A stretch of DNA of 5,372 bases from contig JALOQT010000093.1 in assembly GCA_025453375.1 (NCBI GenBank), positions 1-5,372 on the forward strand. The letters are read 5' to 3'. The position numbers were made by a program, and so were the translations under genes. The notes below the pieces were generated by a model. That model was given only the letters and a program-made list of their open reading frames with translations, made no database searches and was not told the DNA's origin. Source of the stretch: Phycisphaerales bacterium (lineage in GTDB: Bacteria; Planctomycetota; Phycisphaerae; Phycisphaerales; UBA1924). How positions within the stretch are numbered: the first letter of the stretch is position 1; every line of letters starts with the position of its first letter. This document shows positions 1 to 5,332 of the stretch, one piece after another.

Positions 1-1427
1 CCTGTCGATCCCAGCCGCCCGCCGATGACCGAGGCGCTCTCGATGAGCACCGCCGATGCGTCCTCGGCCCGCAAGATTCCGAACGTGGTTTGGTCGACGA
101 TGACATTCTGCTGCAACCGCAGCAGGCCGCCGTTGCGGGCGATCATGCTCCCGGAGTTGAACTTGGTGCCCTGCTGCAGGATGAGGTCCGTCGGGCCTGT
201 GGTCTGCCCGTTGCGGTCGGCCAGGACGGTGCCGAAGTTCGTCAGCGTCAGAAAGATGCTGCCACGCCCGCCGATGGTGTGATCGGCGGCGCTGGTCATG
301 GCATATCCGACGCCGCTGCCGAAACGTCCAAGTTCGCCCCCTTCCAGTTGCAGGCGGCCTGTGCCGCTGATCGTCGTTGTGCTGCCGAAGTCGCTGGTGA
401 CAAAGCCGCTCGCGCCGGTGTTGATCGTGCCGAAGTTCTGCAGCCCAAGCGGCCCGATGAACACGCCGCTGTTGCCCAGGAACGTCAGCAGCGACCCGCC
501 CATGAGGCGCACGTCGTTGAGCTTGGCACTCTGCGTCGCGATCAACACGCGGCCGGTGCCCTGGGTCGTGATGCTGCCACCCGTCAGGCCCGGTGTGCCG
601 ACGCTGGCGATTGTCAGTTCACTGGCATTGCCCACGAAGAACTGCCCGCCGGCGCTCTGCGTCACGCCGCCGCTGGTGTTCAGGACGATCGACCCGCCGT
701 TGATCGCGCTGATCGAGGCGTTGTTGTTGGTCATGAAGCTCGACTGGAGGGACAGTGCTCGCGACGGAACATCAGCCCGGATCAGGCCCTCGTTTTGCAA
801 TCGCACCTCGATCGCGCCGTGGCCGCTGATGGTGTGCAGGGCGCCGTTGATCAGCAGCAAACCCTGATTGAACTGCGCGGCGAGGGTGGCCCCGCCCGCG
901 ACGGCCTGTGCATCGAGGCGTAGCGTGCCACTGCCGCCGATGGTGATGTTGTTGTTGATCCGCACCGCCGACGTGCTGCCAATGCCCGGCCCGCCGACGA
1001 GCACGGTGCCCTGGCTGTCCCACTGCGTGCCATTGATGACCAACGTCGCCGGATTTACGGTGCCGATGCCCGCGATCCGCAGCGTGGCCTGCGCGTTGCC
1101 GAGCGACAGATGGTGGCACTGCGCCGTGCCCCCCAGCACATCGACCTGATACGCCGTCGTCCCCGGCAGCGACGCGGTCGTGATCGCATCAGGCACGCCG
1201 CCCTGGCTCGGCAACACGCCACCCCACGCCAGTGAGTCAAACCATGAGCCATTGACAGGGTTCAGCCAGAAGTTGATCCCCCCCGGCCCCGCAGGCTGGG
1301 CCAAGGTCGGCACCGCCAACGTCGCGCCGGCGAGGACCGCGATATTGACCGCACCGCGCGTGCGGACTAAGGACCGCCGCTCCGGTGATTGCCGCTGCTC
1401 AAGACGAATGTGTGCGCTGTTCATCAT
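1..1427 (-). CDS. Secreted beta-strand-repeat surface protein, 5' part (C-terminus beyond the left edge)
   Basis: The frame is open without a stop for 475 codons from an ATG at 1427-1425 to the left edge. A GGAGG at 1434-1438 lies 6 nt before this ATG (9 nt before a second, adjacent ATG), which fixes the start. Residues 1-43 look like a secretion signal: a long charged n-region with several arginines, a hydrophobic stretch AVNIAVLAGATLAVP (26-40), and likely cleavage after TLA (41-43). Then follows FWLNPVNGSWFDSLAWGG (53-70), resembling the Trp-rich opening of many planctomycete repeat proteins. The rest is Gly/Asn/Thr/Ser-rich with short alternating strands. A recurring motif is seen at IGGSGTLRLDA (163-173), ISGHGAIEVRL (200-210), ISGTGRLQLEG (353-363) and IGGRGSIFLTL (385-395), twice followed by NxGxhxAD (212-219, 397-404). 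This fits a parallel beta-helix surface or extracellular protein. Function is unknown; the sorting or anchoring signal would lie in the missing C-terminus. The only cysteine is C104. Confidence 0.85.
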   Translation of the reverse strand, partial: MMNSAHIRLEQRQSPERRSLVRTRGAVNIAVLAGATLAVPTLAQPAGPGGINFWLNPVNGSWFDSLAWGGVLPSQGGVPDAITTASLPGTTAYQVDVLGGTAQCHHLSLGNAQATLRIAGIGTVNPATLVINGTQWDSQGTVLVGGPGIGSTSAVRINNNITIGGSGTLRLDAQAVAGGATLAAQFNQGLLLINGALHTISGHGAIEVRLQNEGLIRADVPSRALSLQSSFMTNNNASISAINGGSIVLNTSGGVTQSAGGQFFVGNASELTIASVGTPGLTGGSITTQGTGRVLIATQSAKLNDVRLMGGSLLTFLGNSGVFIGPLGLQNFGTINTGASGFVTSDFGSTTTISGTGRLQLEGGELGRFGSGVGYAMTSAADHTIGGRGSIFLTLTNFGTVLADRNGQTTGPTDLILQQGTKFNSGSMIARNGGLLRLQQNVIVDQTTFGILRAEDASAVLIESASVIGGRLGST

Positions 1428-1445
1428 GTCAGACCTCCGGCTCGT

Positions 1446-1464
1446 CCCAGACCCCCCCCAACCC
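1446..1464 (-). promoter_or_regulatory. G-quadruplex-capable G tract in the leader of the surface-protein gene
   Basis: On the minus strand this reads GGG-TT-GGGGGGGG-TCT-GGG. The eight-G run can supply two G3 tracts, so four tracts with loops of 2-3 nt are available. It ends 8 nt before the Shine-Dalgarno of the surface-protein gene and is on the coding (mRNA) strand. A folded structure here could affect ribosome access; that role is inference. It may also simply be a slippage-prone homopolymer. Confidence 0.35.
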
Positions 1465-1807
1465 TGACTTACCCTGGCCCTGGCCCACTCACCAAGAGCA
1501 CCTCGCCCCGCCGGCCCCGCTGGCGAGCAACACGCACGAAGCCCCTTCAGTGACGTCTATCACCGAACGGTCGAGCACCTGACACAAACGCAGTAAGATT
1601 TTCGAATCAGTCAAACCCTTCCGCCCCACGCGAGGAGCGGCGGGCATGCCGATCGCCATCCGAACAAGCCATGTTTAGCGCGAGTGCGACTGCACCACCC
1701 CGGTCGAGCAGGTGAACCCATCGACCCAAAGCCACCCACCCCAGGGCCGTGGGCCGCTGCCCAGCAGGCCGTGCGCCAAGCGCCAAGTTTCATCGCAAAT
1801 GCCGCAC
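1465..1807. other. Noncoding stretch upstream of the surface-protein gene
   Basis: No frame here has convincing protein character or a supported start, and no RNA gene is recognised. It presumably holds the promoter of the minus-strand surface-protein gene. An AT-richer pocket at about 1584-1620 carries TTGACT on the minus strand (1614-1609), a fair -35 match, but no -10 box at 16-18 bp spacing follows. No promoter is called. Confidence 0.5.
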
Positions 1808-1918
1808 TCAGCACCCCGCAAAGTACCGCCCGAGGAACAAGATGATGTCATCGGCCGTGAACTGGCCATCGGGCTCCGTCACCTCATTGGCCCGCGGACC
1901 ATCGAAAGGCATGAGCAT
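1808..1918 (-). pseudogene. Dockerin-like C-terminal tail, probable gene remnant
   Basis: The last 20 residues before the TGA at 1810-1808 read DGQFTADDIILFLGRYFAGC. The DGQ-x-TADDI-x-x-FL-x-x-aromatic pattern and terminal Gly-Cys resemble the dockerin-like, calcium-loop tails that end many secreted planctomycete proteins. That family match is from memory, not a search. The frame stays open back to 2095, but that longer version starts beyond the atpA terminator, and its upstream residues have no recognisable domain. The nearest internal ATG (1918) has no Shine-Dalgarno and would give only 36 residues. There is no signal peptide or catalytic domain. The simplest reading is the leftover 3' end of a deleted exported-protein gene. 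A genuine small ORF or a chance match is also possible. Confidence 0.4.
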
Positions 1919-2042
1919 TTCGCCCGGTTCTCGAGGCGCTTCCAGCTGACCCAGGCAAGCCACGCAGAATGTGCGAGCAAGTTGTTCGCGGCAGCGTACT
2001 GGGCCGACGACTGGCGGAGAGGCCTCGAAGCGACTGACAATC

Positions 2043-2071
2043 AAAAACCCCCGGCTCGTCGCCAGGGGTTT
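2043..2071 (-). terminator. Rho-independent terminator of atpA
   Basis: On the minus strand AAACCCCTGGC (2071-2061), loop GACGA, then GCCGGGGGTTT (2055-2045) form an 11-bp stem with one U-G wobble. The run of five T (2047-2043) follows directly. It begins about 68 nt after the atpA stop codon and nothing coding lies between, so it most likely ends the atpA transcript. The plus-strand reading has a poorer T tract (TTTG). Confidence 0.85.
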
Positions 2072-2080
2072 GTTCACTTC

Positions 2081-2127
2081 TGCCTGCTGCCTCAATGCCC
2101 TGATGCCTCAGTGGCTCAGTGCCTTGG
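2081..2127. repeat. Degenerate 8-bp tandem repeat downstream of atpA
   Basis: Units in register are TGCCTGC (7 nt, 2081-2087), TGCCTCAA, TGCCCTGA, TGCCTCAG, TGGCTCAG and TGCCTTGG, giving about six copies. The array fills the gap between the atpA stop codon and its terminator, so it would be transcribed in the 3' untranslated region. No function is known to me. It may be an expanding simple repeat. Confidence 0.7.
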
Positions 2128-2139
2128 CACCTCTTCCAC

Positions 2140-3687
2140 TCAACCCTTGAACGTCGTCTTGAACCCGCGGATTTGCTCTTCGAGCTGCTTGTCCACCGCC
2201 TTGATGTCGCGCTTCTCGGCCAGCAGGTCGCGGACCGGCTTGCCGACGCCGCGCATGTAGGCCAGCAGGCCCTTCTCAAACGCCGGCACCTGGGCCACGG
2301 CGATGTCATCCAGGAAGCCCTTGCTGGCCGCGAAGATCGAGATCACCTGGTCGATGGTGTCCATCGGCACATACTGCGGCTGCTTGAGCAGCTCGACCAT
2401 CCGTGCCCCGCGATCGAGCTGGCGCTGCGTGGCCTTGTCCAGTTCGGTACCGAGCTGGGCGAAGGCTTCCAGTTCGCGGTAGGACGCAAGGTCCAGTCGC
2501 AGCGAGCCGGCGATCTGCTTCATGGCCTTGATCTGCGCGTTGCCACCGACGCGCGAGACGGAGATACCCACGTTCACCGCCGGGCGCACGCCGCTGAAGA
2601 ACAGTTCCGGCTCGAGGTAGATCTGCCCGTCGGTGATCGAAATCACGTTGGTCGGGATATACGCCGAGACGTCGCCTTCCTGCGTCTCGATGATCGGCAG
2701 CGCCGTCAGCGAGCCGCCGCCATTCTCATCGCTGAGCTTCGTCGCACGCTCCAGCAGGCGAGAGTGGAGATAGAACACGTCACCCGGATACGCCTCGCGG
2801 CCCGGCGGACGCTTGAGCAGCAGCGAGAGCTGGCGATACGCCACGGCCTGCTTGGACAGGTCGTCATACACGCACAGCACGTGCTTGGGCGTCTTGCCTT
2901 CCTTGCCCTGCCACATGAAGTACTCGCCCATGGCCGTGCCGGAGTACGGCGCGACATACTGCATCGGGGCCGGGTCGCTGCTGGCGGCGTTGACCACAAT
3001 CGTGTAGTCCATCGCGCCGTTCTTCCGCAGCGTCTCGACCGTCGCCGACACCGTCGACTCCTTCTGGCCGACGGCGACGTAGATGCACACCACCGCGTCC
3101 TTCGTGCCCCAGTACTGCTTCTGGTTGATGATCGTGTCGATGGCCACGGCGGTCTTGCCCGTCTTGCGGTCACCGATGATCAGTTCGCGCTGCCCGCGCC
3201 CGATCGGGATCATGCTGTCGACAGCCTTGATACCCGTCTGCATCGGCTCAGTCACCGGCTGACGCTCGGCGATGCCCGGGGCGATGATGTCGACCTTGCG
3301 ACGCAGCGTCGTATTGAGCGGGCCCTTGTCATCCAGCGGCTCACCCAGCGGGTTGACCACGCGGCCGAGCAGCTCCGGCCCGACCGGCACATCCAGCAGA
3401 CGCCCCGTGCCCTTGACCAGGTCCCCTTCCTTGACGGCGAGATACTCGCCATAAATCACCGCGCCGACGGTGTCCAGCTCAAGGTTGAACACCTGGCCCA
3501 TGACCGACCCCTTGGCGGTCTGGAACTCCAGCAGCTCGCCGGCCATCGCGTTGGAGAGGCCATAGATGCGGGCGATGCCGTCACCAACTTCGATGACGCG
3601 ACCAACTTCCGACACCTCCAACTGGACGGAGTAGTTGGCAATCTCGTTGCGAATGACCGAGGCGATTTCGTCAGTGCGGATCTTCAT
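2140..3687 (-). CDS. atpA: F1Fo ATP synthase, F1 subunit alpha
   Basis: A 515-residue protein, close to the 513 of E. coli AtpA. It is the non-catalytic nucleotide-binding subunit of the alpha3-beta3 F1 head, on the cytoplasmic side of the energy-coupling membrane. The N-terminal beta-barrel spans roughly 1-95, with [11 protein letters not shown] at 34-44. The P-loop is GDRKTGKT (172-179), with Lys where E. coli has Gln. The Walker B region is LCVYDDLS (271-278), followed by the conserved [20 protein letters not shown]. The alpha/beta signature [10 protein letters not shown] is at 369-378, and the arginine finger is R379 (E. coli R376). The helical C-terminal domain is intact and ends KTTFKG. 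The start at 3687 is chosen because [12 protein letters not shown] matches the usual AtpA N-terminus. The frame is open further upstream (to 3966) but that part is Pro/Arg-rich and lacks family character. No Shine-Dalgarno precedes 3687. No atpH or atpG is adjacent, so it appears monocistronic. Confidence 0.98.
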   Translation of the reverse strand: MKIRTDEIASVIRNEIANYSVQLEVSEVGRVIEVGDGIARIYGLSNAMAGELLEFQTAKGSVMGQVFNLELDTVGAVIYGEYLAVKEGDLVKGTGRLLDVPVGPELLGRVVNPLGEPLDDKGPLNTTLRRKVDIIAPGIAERQPVTEPMQTGIKAVDSMIPIGRGQRELIIGDRKTGKTAVAIDTIINQKQYWGTKDAVVCIYVAVGQKESTVSATVETLRKNGAMDYTIVVNAASSDPAPMQYVAPYSGTAMGEYFMWQGKEGKTPKHVLCVYDDLSKQAVAYRQLSLLLKRPPGREAYPGDVFYLHSRLLERATKLSDENGGGSLTALPIIETQEGDVSAYIPTNVISITDGQIYLEPELFFSGVRPAVNVGISVSRVGGNAQIKAMKQIAGSLRLDLASYRELEAFAQLGTELDKATQRQLDRGARMVELLKQPQYVPMDTIDQVISIFAASKGFLDDIAVAQVPAFEKGLLAYMRGVGKPVRDLLAEKRDIKAVDKQLEEQIRGFKTTFKG

Positions 3688-3694
3688 GGGTGAG

Positions 3695-3750
3695 GGCTCG
3701 TGGGGGGCTCGTGGGGGTCGTCGGGGCTTGTGAGGCTCGTCAGGCTTGCG
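3695..3750. repeat. Degenerate ~9-11 bp tandem repeat abutting the atpA start
   Basis: The plus strand shows about six variants of GGCTCGTNN: GGCTCGTGG twice, then GGTCGTCGG, GGCTTGTGA, GGCTCGTCA and GGCTTGCGG. In the atpA transcript these read as repeated ACGAGCC and occupy the place where a Shine-Dalgarno would be expected, ending about 8 nt before the ATG. The leader is thus G-poor and C-rich, which may keep it unstructured. A role in translation is inference. Confidence 0.6.
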
Positions 3751-3876
3751 GCCGGAGGAAGGCTGTGAAGACGTGAGTGTGAGACGAGTGACTTGAAGCG
3801 GGGCCGGGATGTTTGGGATGGGGGAATCGGGACTCGGCAATCGGCCATCTACTTCGCGTCCGGCGACTGCATCAGT

Positions 3877-3900
3877 GGGGGGGTGGGGATGGGGCGGGGG
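3877..3900 (+). promoter_or_regulatory. Strong G-quadruplex motif upstream of atpA
   Basis: The plus strand has four runs of at least four G: 3877-3883, 3885-3888, 3891-3894 and 3896-3900, separated by T, AT and C. This is a near-ideal four-tract quadruplex motif with 1-2 nt loops. It lies about 190 bp upstream of the atpA ATG on the template strand. Formation in the cell and any effect on atpA are not shown by the sequence. Confidence 0.5.
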
Positions 3901-3983
3901 CCTCCCGACCAACCAACCCCGATGGACCAGCGGACACGCCCGCCGCCAGCCGACCCCTAGGGTCAATCCGGCGACAGGTCCGG

Positions 3984-4012
3984 AGTTTAGGTCGGTTCAT
4001 GGCCGGGGGCAA
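3984..4012 (-). promoter_or_regulatory. Possible sigma-70-type promoter toward atpA
   Basis: On the minus strand TTGCCC (4012-4007), a 17-bp spacer and TAAACT (3989-3984) each match 4 of 6 consensus bases. It is the best-spaced pair I noticed in the gene-free stretch and would give a leader of roughly 290 nt. Matches of this quality occur by chance, so this is only a candidate. Confidence 0.2.
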
Positions 4013-4193
4013 AGGGTGTCGGCACGACACGGAAGCCGCACAGGCGCGGGCAGCGGTGGTGGGGGAGGTGGGAGTGGTGGTGGGTCGTCGGAGTTTGGGG
4101 GTTGGAGGATGTGTGGACACACGATGCTTCGGCCACGCCCCTCCTCCCCTTCCCTCCTCCACTTCCCACCCCCCTCTCCTCCGCCTACGGCTT

Positions 4194-4258
4194 CGTGGCC
4201 CGGCTTTCCAAGCCGGGCACACCGAGGGCCTACGCCCGGCTTGGAAAGCCGGGCCACG
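4194..4258. repeat. Perfect 25-bp inverted repeat with nested hairpins
   Basis: Positions 4194-4218 and 4234-4258 are exact reverse complements, separated by a 15-nt loop. Each arm also holds its own hairpin: CCCGGCTT-TCC-AAGCCGGG on the left and its mirror on the right. The element can therefore fold as one long stem or as two smaller ones. There is no T tract, so it is not a standard terminator. This architecture is typical of REP/BIME-like or MITE-like intergenic repeats; which family, if any, cannot be told here. Confidence 0.8.
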
Positions 4259-4276
4259 GGTACCGAAGACCGGTGT

Positions 4277-4469
4277 GAGCGTGGCGTTGGTCCCCCACCC
4301 CCCCCTCCCCGCCACGGATGGGAGAGGTGGCCCCCGTGCCGATCGCCGAGCAATCTCCGCACCTTCGAGCACTGGTTTGCCCGCAGCCAGGCGTCGATGC
4401 TGCCAAGAGCCGAGGTGGGCGAACAAACCCGTGGAACGGGTGGAATGTGGAGCAGTGCCACGCTCCCGA
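4277..4469. repeat. Dispersed structured repeat, copy A
   Basis: The conserved core 4345-4432 aligns without gaps to 5150-5237 (copy B) with 8 mismatches in 88 bases. Both cores are followed, after a variable tail, by GTGCCACGCTCCCGA (4455-4469 here). Short inverted ends are present: GAGCGTGGC (4277-4285) and GCCACGCTC (4457-4465). Within the core, 4374-4384 and 4419-4429 form a stem around a 34-nt loop. Minus-strand frames through both copies give similar peptides, but codon-length differences outside the core and the lack of starts argue for a noncoding repeat. Confidence 0.75.
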
Positions 4470-4504
4470 ACCTGCGGCGCAGGTGAAATGGGCGGCAGTG
4501 CCGC
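4470..4504. other. Two short perfect hairpins downstream of the orphan gene
   Basis: ACCTGC-GGC-GCAGGT (4470-4484) and GCGGCA-G-TGCCGC (4492-4504) lie between copy A and the stop codon of the orphan gene. Neither has a T tract on either strand, so neither is a classical terminator, though they could stabilise the 3' end of the minus-strand transcript. The second hairpin has a single-base loop, which a transcript could only fold by opening the inner pairs. Confidence 0.4.
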
Positions 4505-4528
4505 GATCCCACGCCCCCGGTTCAACGA

Positions 4529-4966
4529 CTACTGATGCCACGCAGATTTGTCCAGAGTCATCGCCTTTTCGACAAGTTTCTGGGCGAGTGCAATGGCCGC
4601 CTCAGGGTCGTTCGACGCTCGCGTGGGAGGGGCTCGTCTTCGACCCTTGGTGCTTGAGGCGGGAGTGTCTAATACAACGGGCACGTAGTCCTTTGGCCTA
4701 TCAAGGCAAATCGTGTCGCTCCATGACTCTGGAGTACCATCTAGGCCCGAACGCCGGAGAAAGCACGAACAATGAATACAGTCGTCGCGAACATCAAAGG
4801 CAACCGAAATAAACCGATCCGGAAGAGACAATAGAACTTCTCCTCCAGTAAATCTTACTTCAGATTTGATCATAAACAAGTCGGGTTTCTTAGCGAGACT
4901 AGATTCATACCAGCGATACATCTGCATGACGAAGGAGTGTGGCGTCAAATCCATCGGGCTAGTCAT
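4529..4966 (-). CDS. Hypothetical protein, 145 residues, low-GC orphan
   Basis: I do not recognise this protein. The start at 4966 is supported by GAGAGG (4978-4973) 6 nt upstream. The stop is TAG at 4531-4529. There is no signal peptide or membrane segment, so it is probably cytoplasmic. Residues 10-60 look mixed alpha/beta (FVMQMYRWYESSLAKK, then short strands GGEVLLSLPDRFISVAFDV). A small cysteine cluster follows, C63-x2-C66-x-C68, with C87 later; metal binding is possible but unproven. Residues 100-118 form a Ser/Pro/Arg-rich basic linker, and 120-137 is a likely amphipathic helix (PEAAIALAQKLVEKAMTL). GC falls to about 40% in 4801-4920 against clearly higher values nearby, and codons there are AT-ended, unlike atpA. 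Two direct copies of a structured repeat flank it. Recent acquisition is a reasonable inference. It could be an accessory or defence-type orphan, but no family evidence supports a function. Confidence 0.75.
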   Translation of the reverse strand: MTSPMDLTPHSFVMQMYRWYESSLAKKPDLFMIKSEVRFTGGEVLLSLPDRFISVAFDVRDDCIHCSCFLRRSGLDGTPESWSDTICLDRPKDYVPVVLDTPASSTKGRRRAPPTRASNDPEAAIALAQKLVEKAMTLDKSAWHQ

Positions 4967-4978
4967 GGTCTACCTCTC

Positions 4979-5004
4979 GGAACTCCGCGATCGCATGGAA
5001 CTCC
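4979..5004. promoter_or_regulatory. Paired GGAACTCC boxes around GCGATCGC upstream of the orphan gene
   Basis: GGAACTCC occurs at 4979-4986 and again at 4997-5004, 18 bp apart, with the palindrome GCGATCGC (4987-4994) between. On the minus strand this is GGAGTTCC twice, directly upstream of the orphan gene's Shine-Dalgarno. The layout would suit an operator, but nothing else confirms it. Confidence 0.25.
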
Positions 5005-5022
5005 AGGACGACCGAACTCTCG

Positions 5023-5085
5023 GGGGCGTGGCACTGTTCTCCAAGGTTAGGGGAGCGTGGCACTGCTTCCCACTGCCAAGGTTAG
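5023..5085. repeat. Two tandem copies of a 28-35 bp direct repeat
   Basis: The first unit (5023-5050) and the second (5051-5085) both contain GCGTGGCACTG near the start and end CCAAGGTTAG. The second has about seven extra bases in the middle. The GGGAGCGTGGCACTGCT of the second unit (5051-5067) is the exact reverse complement of 4451-4467 at the end of repeat copy A, linking this array to the same repeat family. Confidence 0.65.
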
Positions 5086-5276
5086 CGATTTCCCCCCTCC
5101 CGTGCCACGGATTTGACTGGTGCTTTCTCCAGTCAAATCAGTGCCGAGGGCCGAGCAATCTCCCCACCTTCGAGCACTGGTTTGCCCGCGGCGGGGCGAC
5201 GATGCTGCCAAGAGCCGAGGTAGGCGGGCAAACCCGTAGGCACGGGGTGGAGTGGGGATCGGTGCCACGCTCCCGA
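5051..5276. repeat. Dispersed structured repeat, copy B
   Basis: It is bounded by a perfect 13-bp inverted repeat, GGGAGCGTGGCAC (5051-5063) and GTGCCACGCTCCC (5262-5274). Inside is a long hairpin: GATTTGACTGG (5110-5120), loop of 8 nt, CCAGTCAAATC (5129-5139). It extends three more pairs past one mismatch to 5106/5143. The core 5150-5237 matches copy A at 80 of 88 positions. A second stem pairs GGTTTGCCCGC (5179-5189) with GCGGGCAAACC (5224-5234). No transposase or obvious target duplication is seen. A MITE-like element or a structured RNA are the main alternatives. Confidence 0.75.
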
Positions 5277-5332
5277 GGCACCGCATGCGTGGAGGTGGCG
5301 GCGGTGAGGAGGCTTGGTCGTCGCGTCTGGAT

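Larger units (their letters stand above)
3751..4193. other. Gene-free stretch upstream of atpA with strong purine/pyrimidine asymmetry
   Basis: Apart from the quadruplex motif and promoter candidate listed separately, I see no gene here. Open frames on both strands translate to low-complexity Gly/Pro/Arg/Ser-rich strings with no domain and no ribosome binding site. The plus strand is G-rich at about 4053-4107, then switches to C/T-rich at 4138-4182. The latter is pyrimidine throughout apart from two A (4161, 4168). Its complement carries GGGGGG-T-GGG, GGG-AA-GGGG and a further GGGG, so minus-strand quadruplex or triplex structure is possible. Confidence 0.5.

Noticed and set aside
90..923. 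Long plus-strand open frames over the left-hand gene
   Set aside because: They are shadows of the minus-strand repeat protein, which has a signal peptide, a good Shine-Dalgarno and an unbroken 475-codon frame.
1586..1614. Promoter with TTGACT as -35 for the surface-protein gene
   Set aside because: No acceptable -10 hexamer lies at 16-18 bp spacing (GCGTTT at 17 bp).
2119..3693. A 524-codon open frame on the plus strand, antisense to atpA
   Set aside because: Its length follows from codon bias in a GC-rich gene on the other strand. The translation is His/Arg/Leu-rich with no domain, while the minus frame is unmistakably AtpA.
3688..3966. A 93-residue N-terminal extension of AtpA
   Set aside because: The extra residues are Pro/Arg/His-rich, come from the tandem-repeat leader and have no counterpart in the family; MKIRTDEI at 3687 is the usual N-terminus.
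3809..4541. Several overlapping open frames of 60-240 codons on both strands
   Set aside because: All are low-complexity, overlap one another, lack ribosome binding sites and cross the inverted repeat and copy A. They are typical of GC-rich noncoding sequence.
4277..5276. Integron gene-cassette architecture (attC sites around a small orphan ORF)
   Set aside because: The layout is suggestive, but the repeats lack a matched GTTRRRY / RYYYAAC pair; the GTTAG motifs near 5046 and 5081 do not fit the consensus and have no partner.
5023..5276. CRISPR array
   Set aside because: Only two tandem units of unequal length without uniform spacers, and no cas genes in the window.
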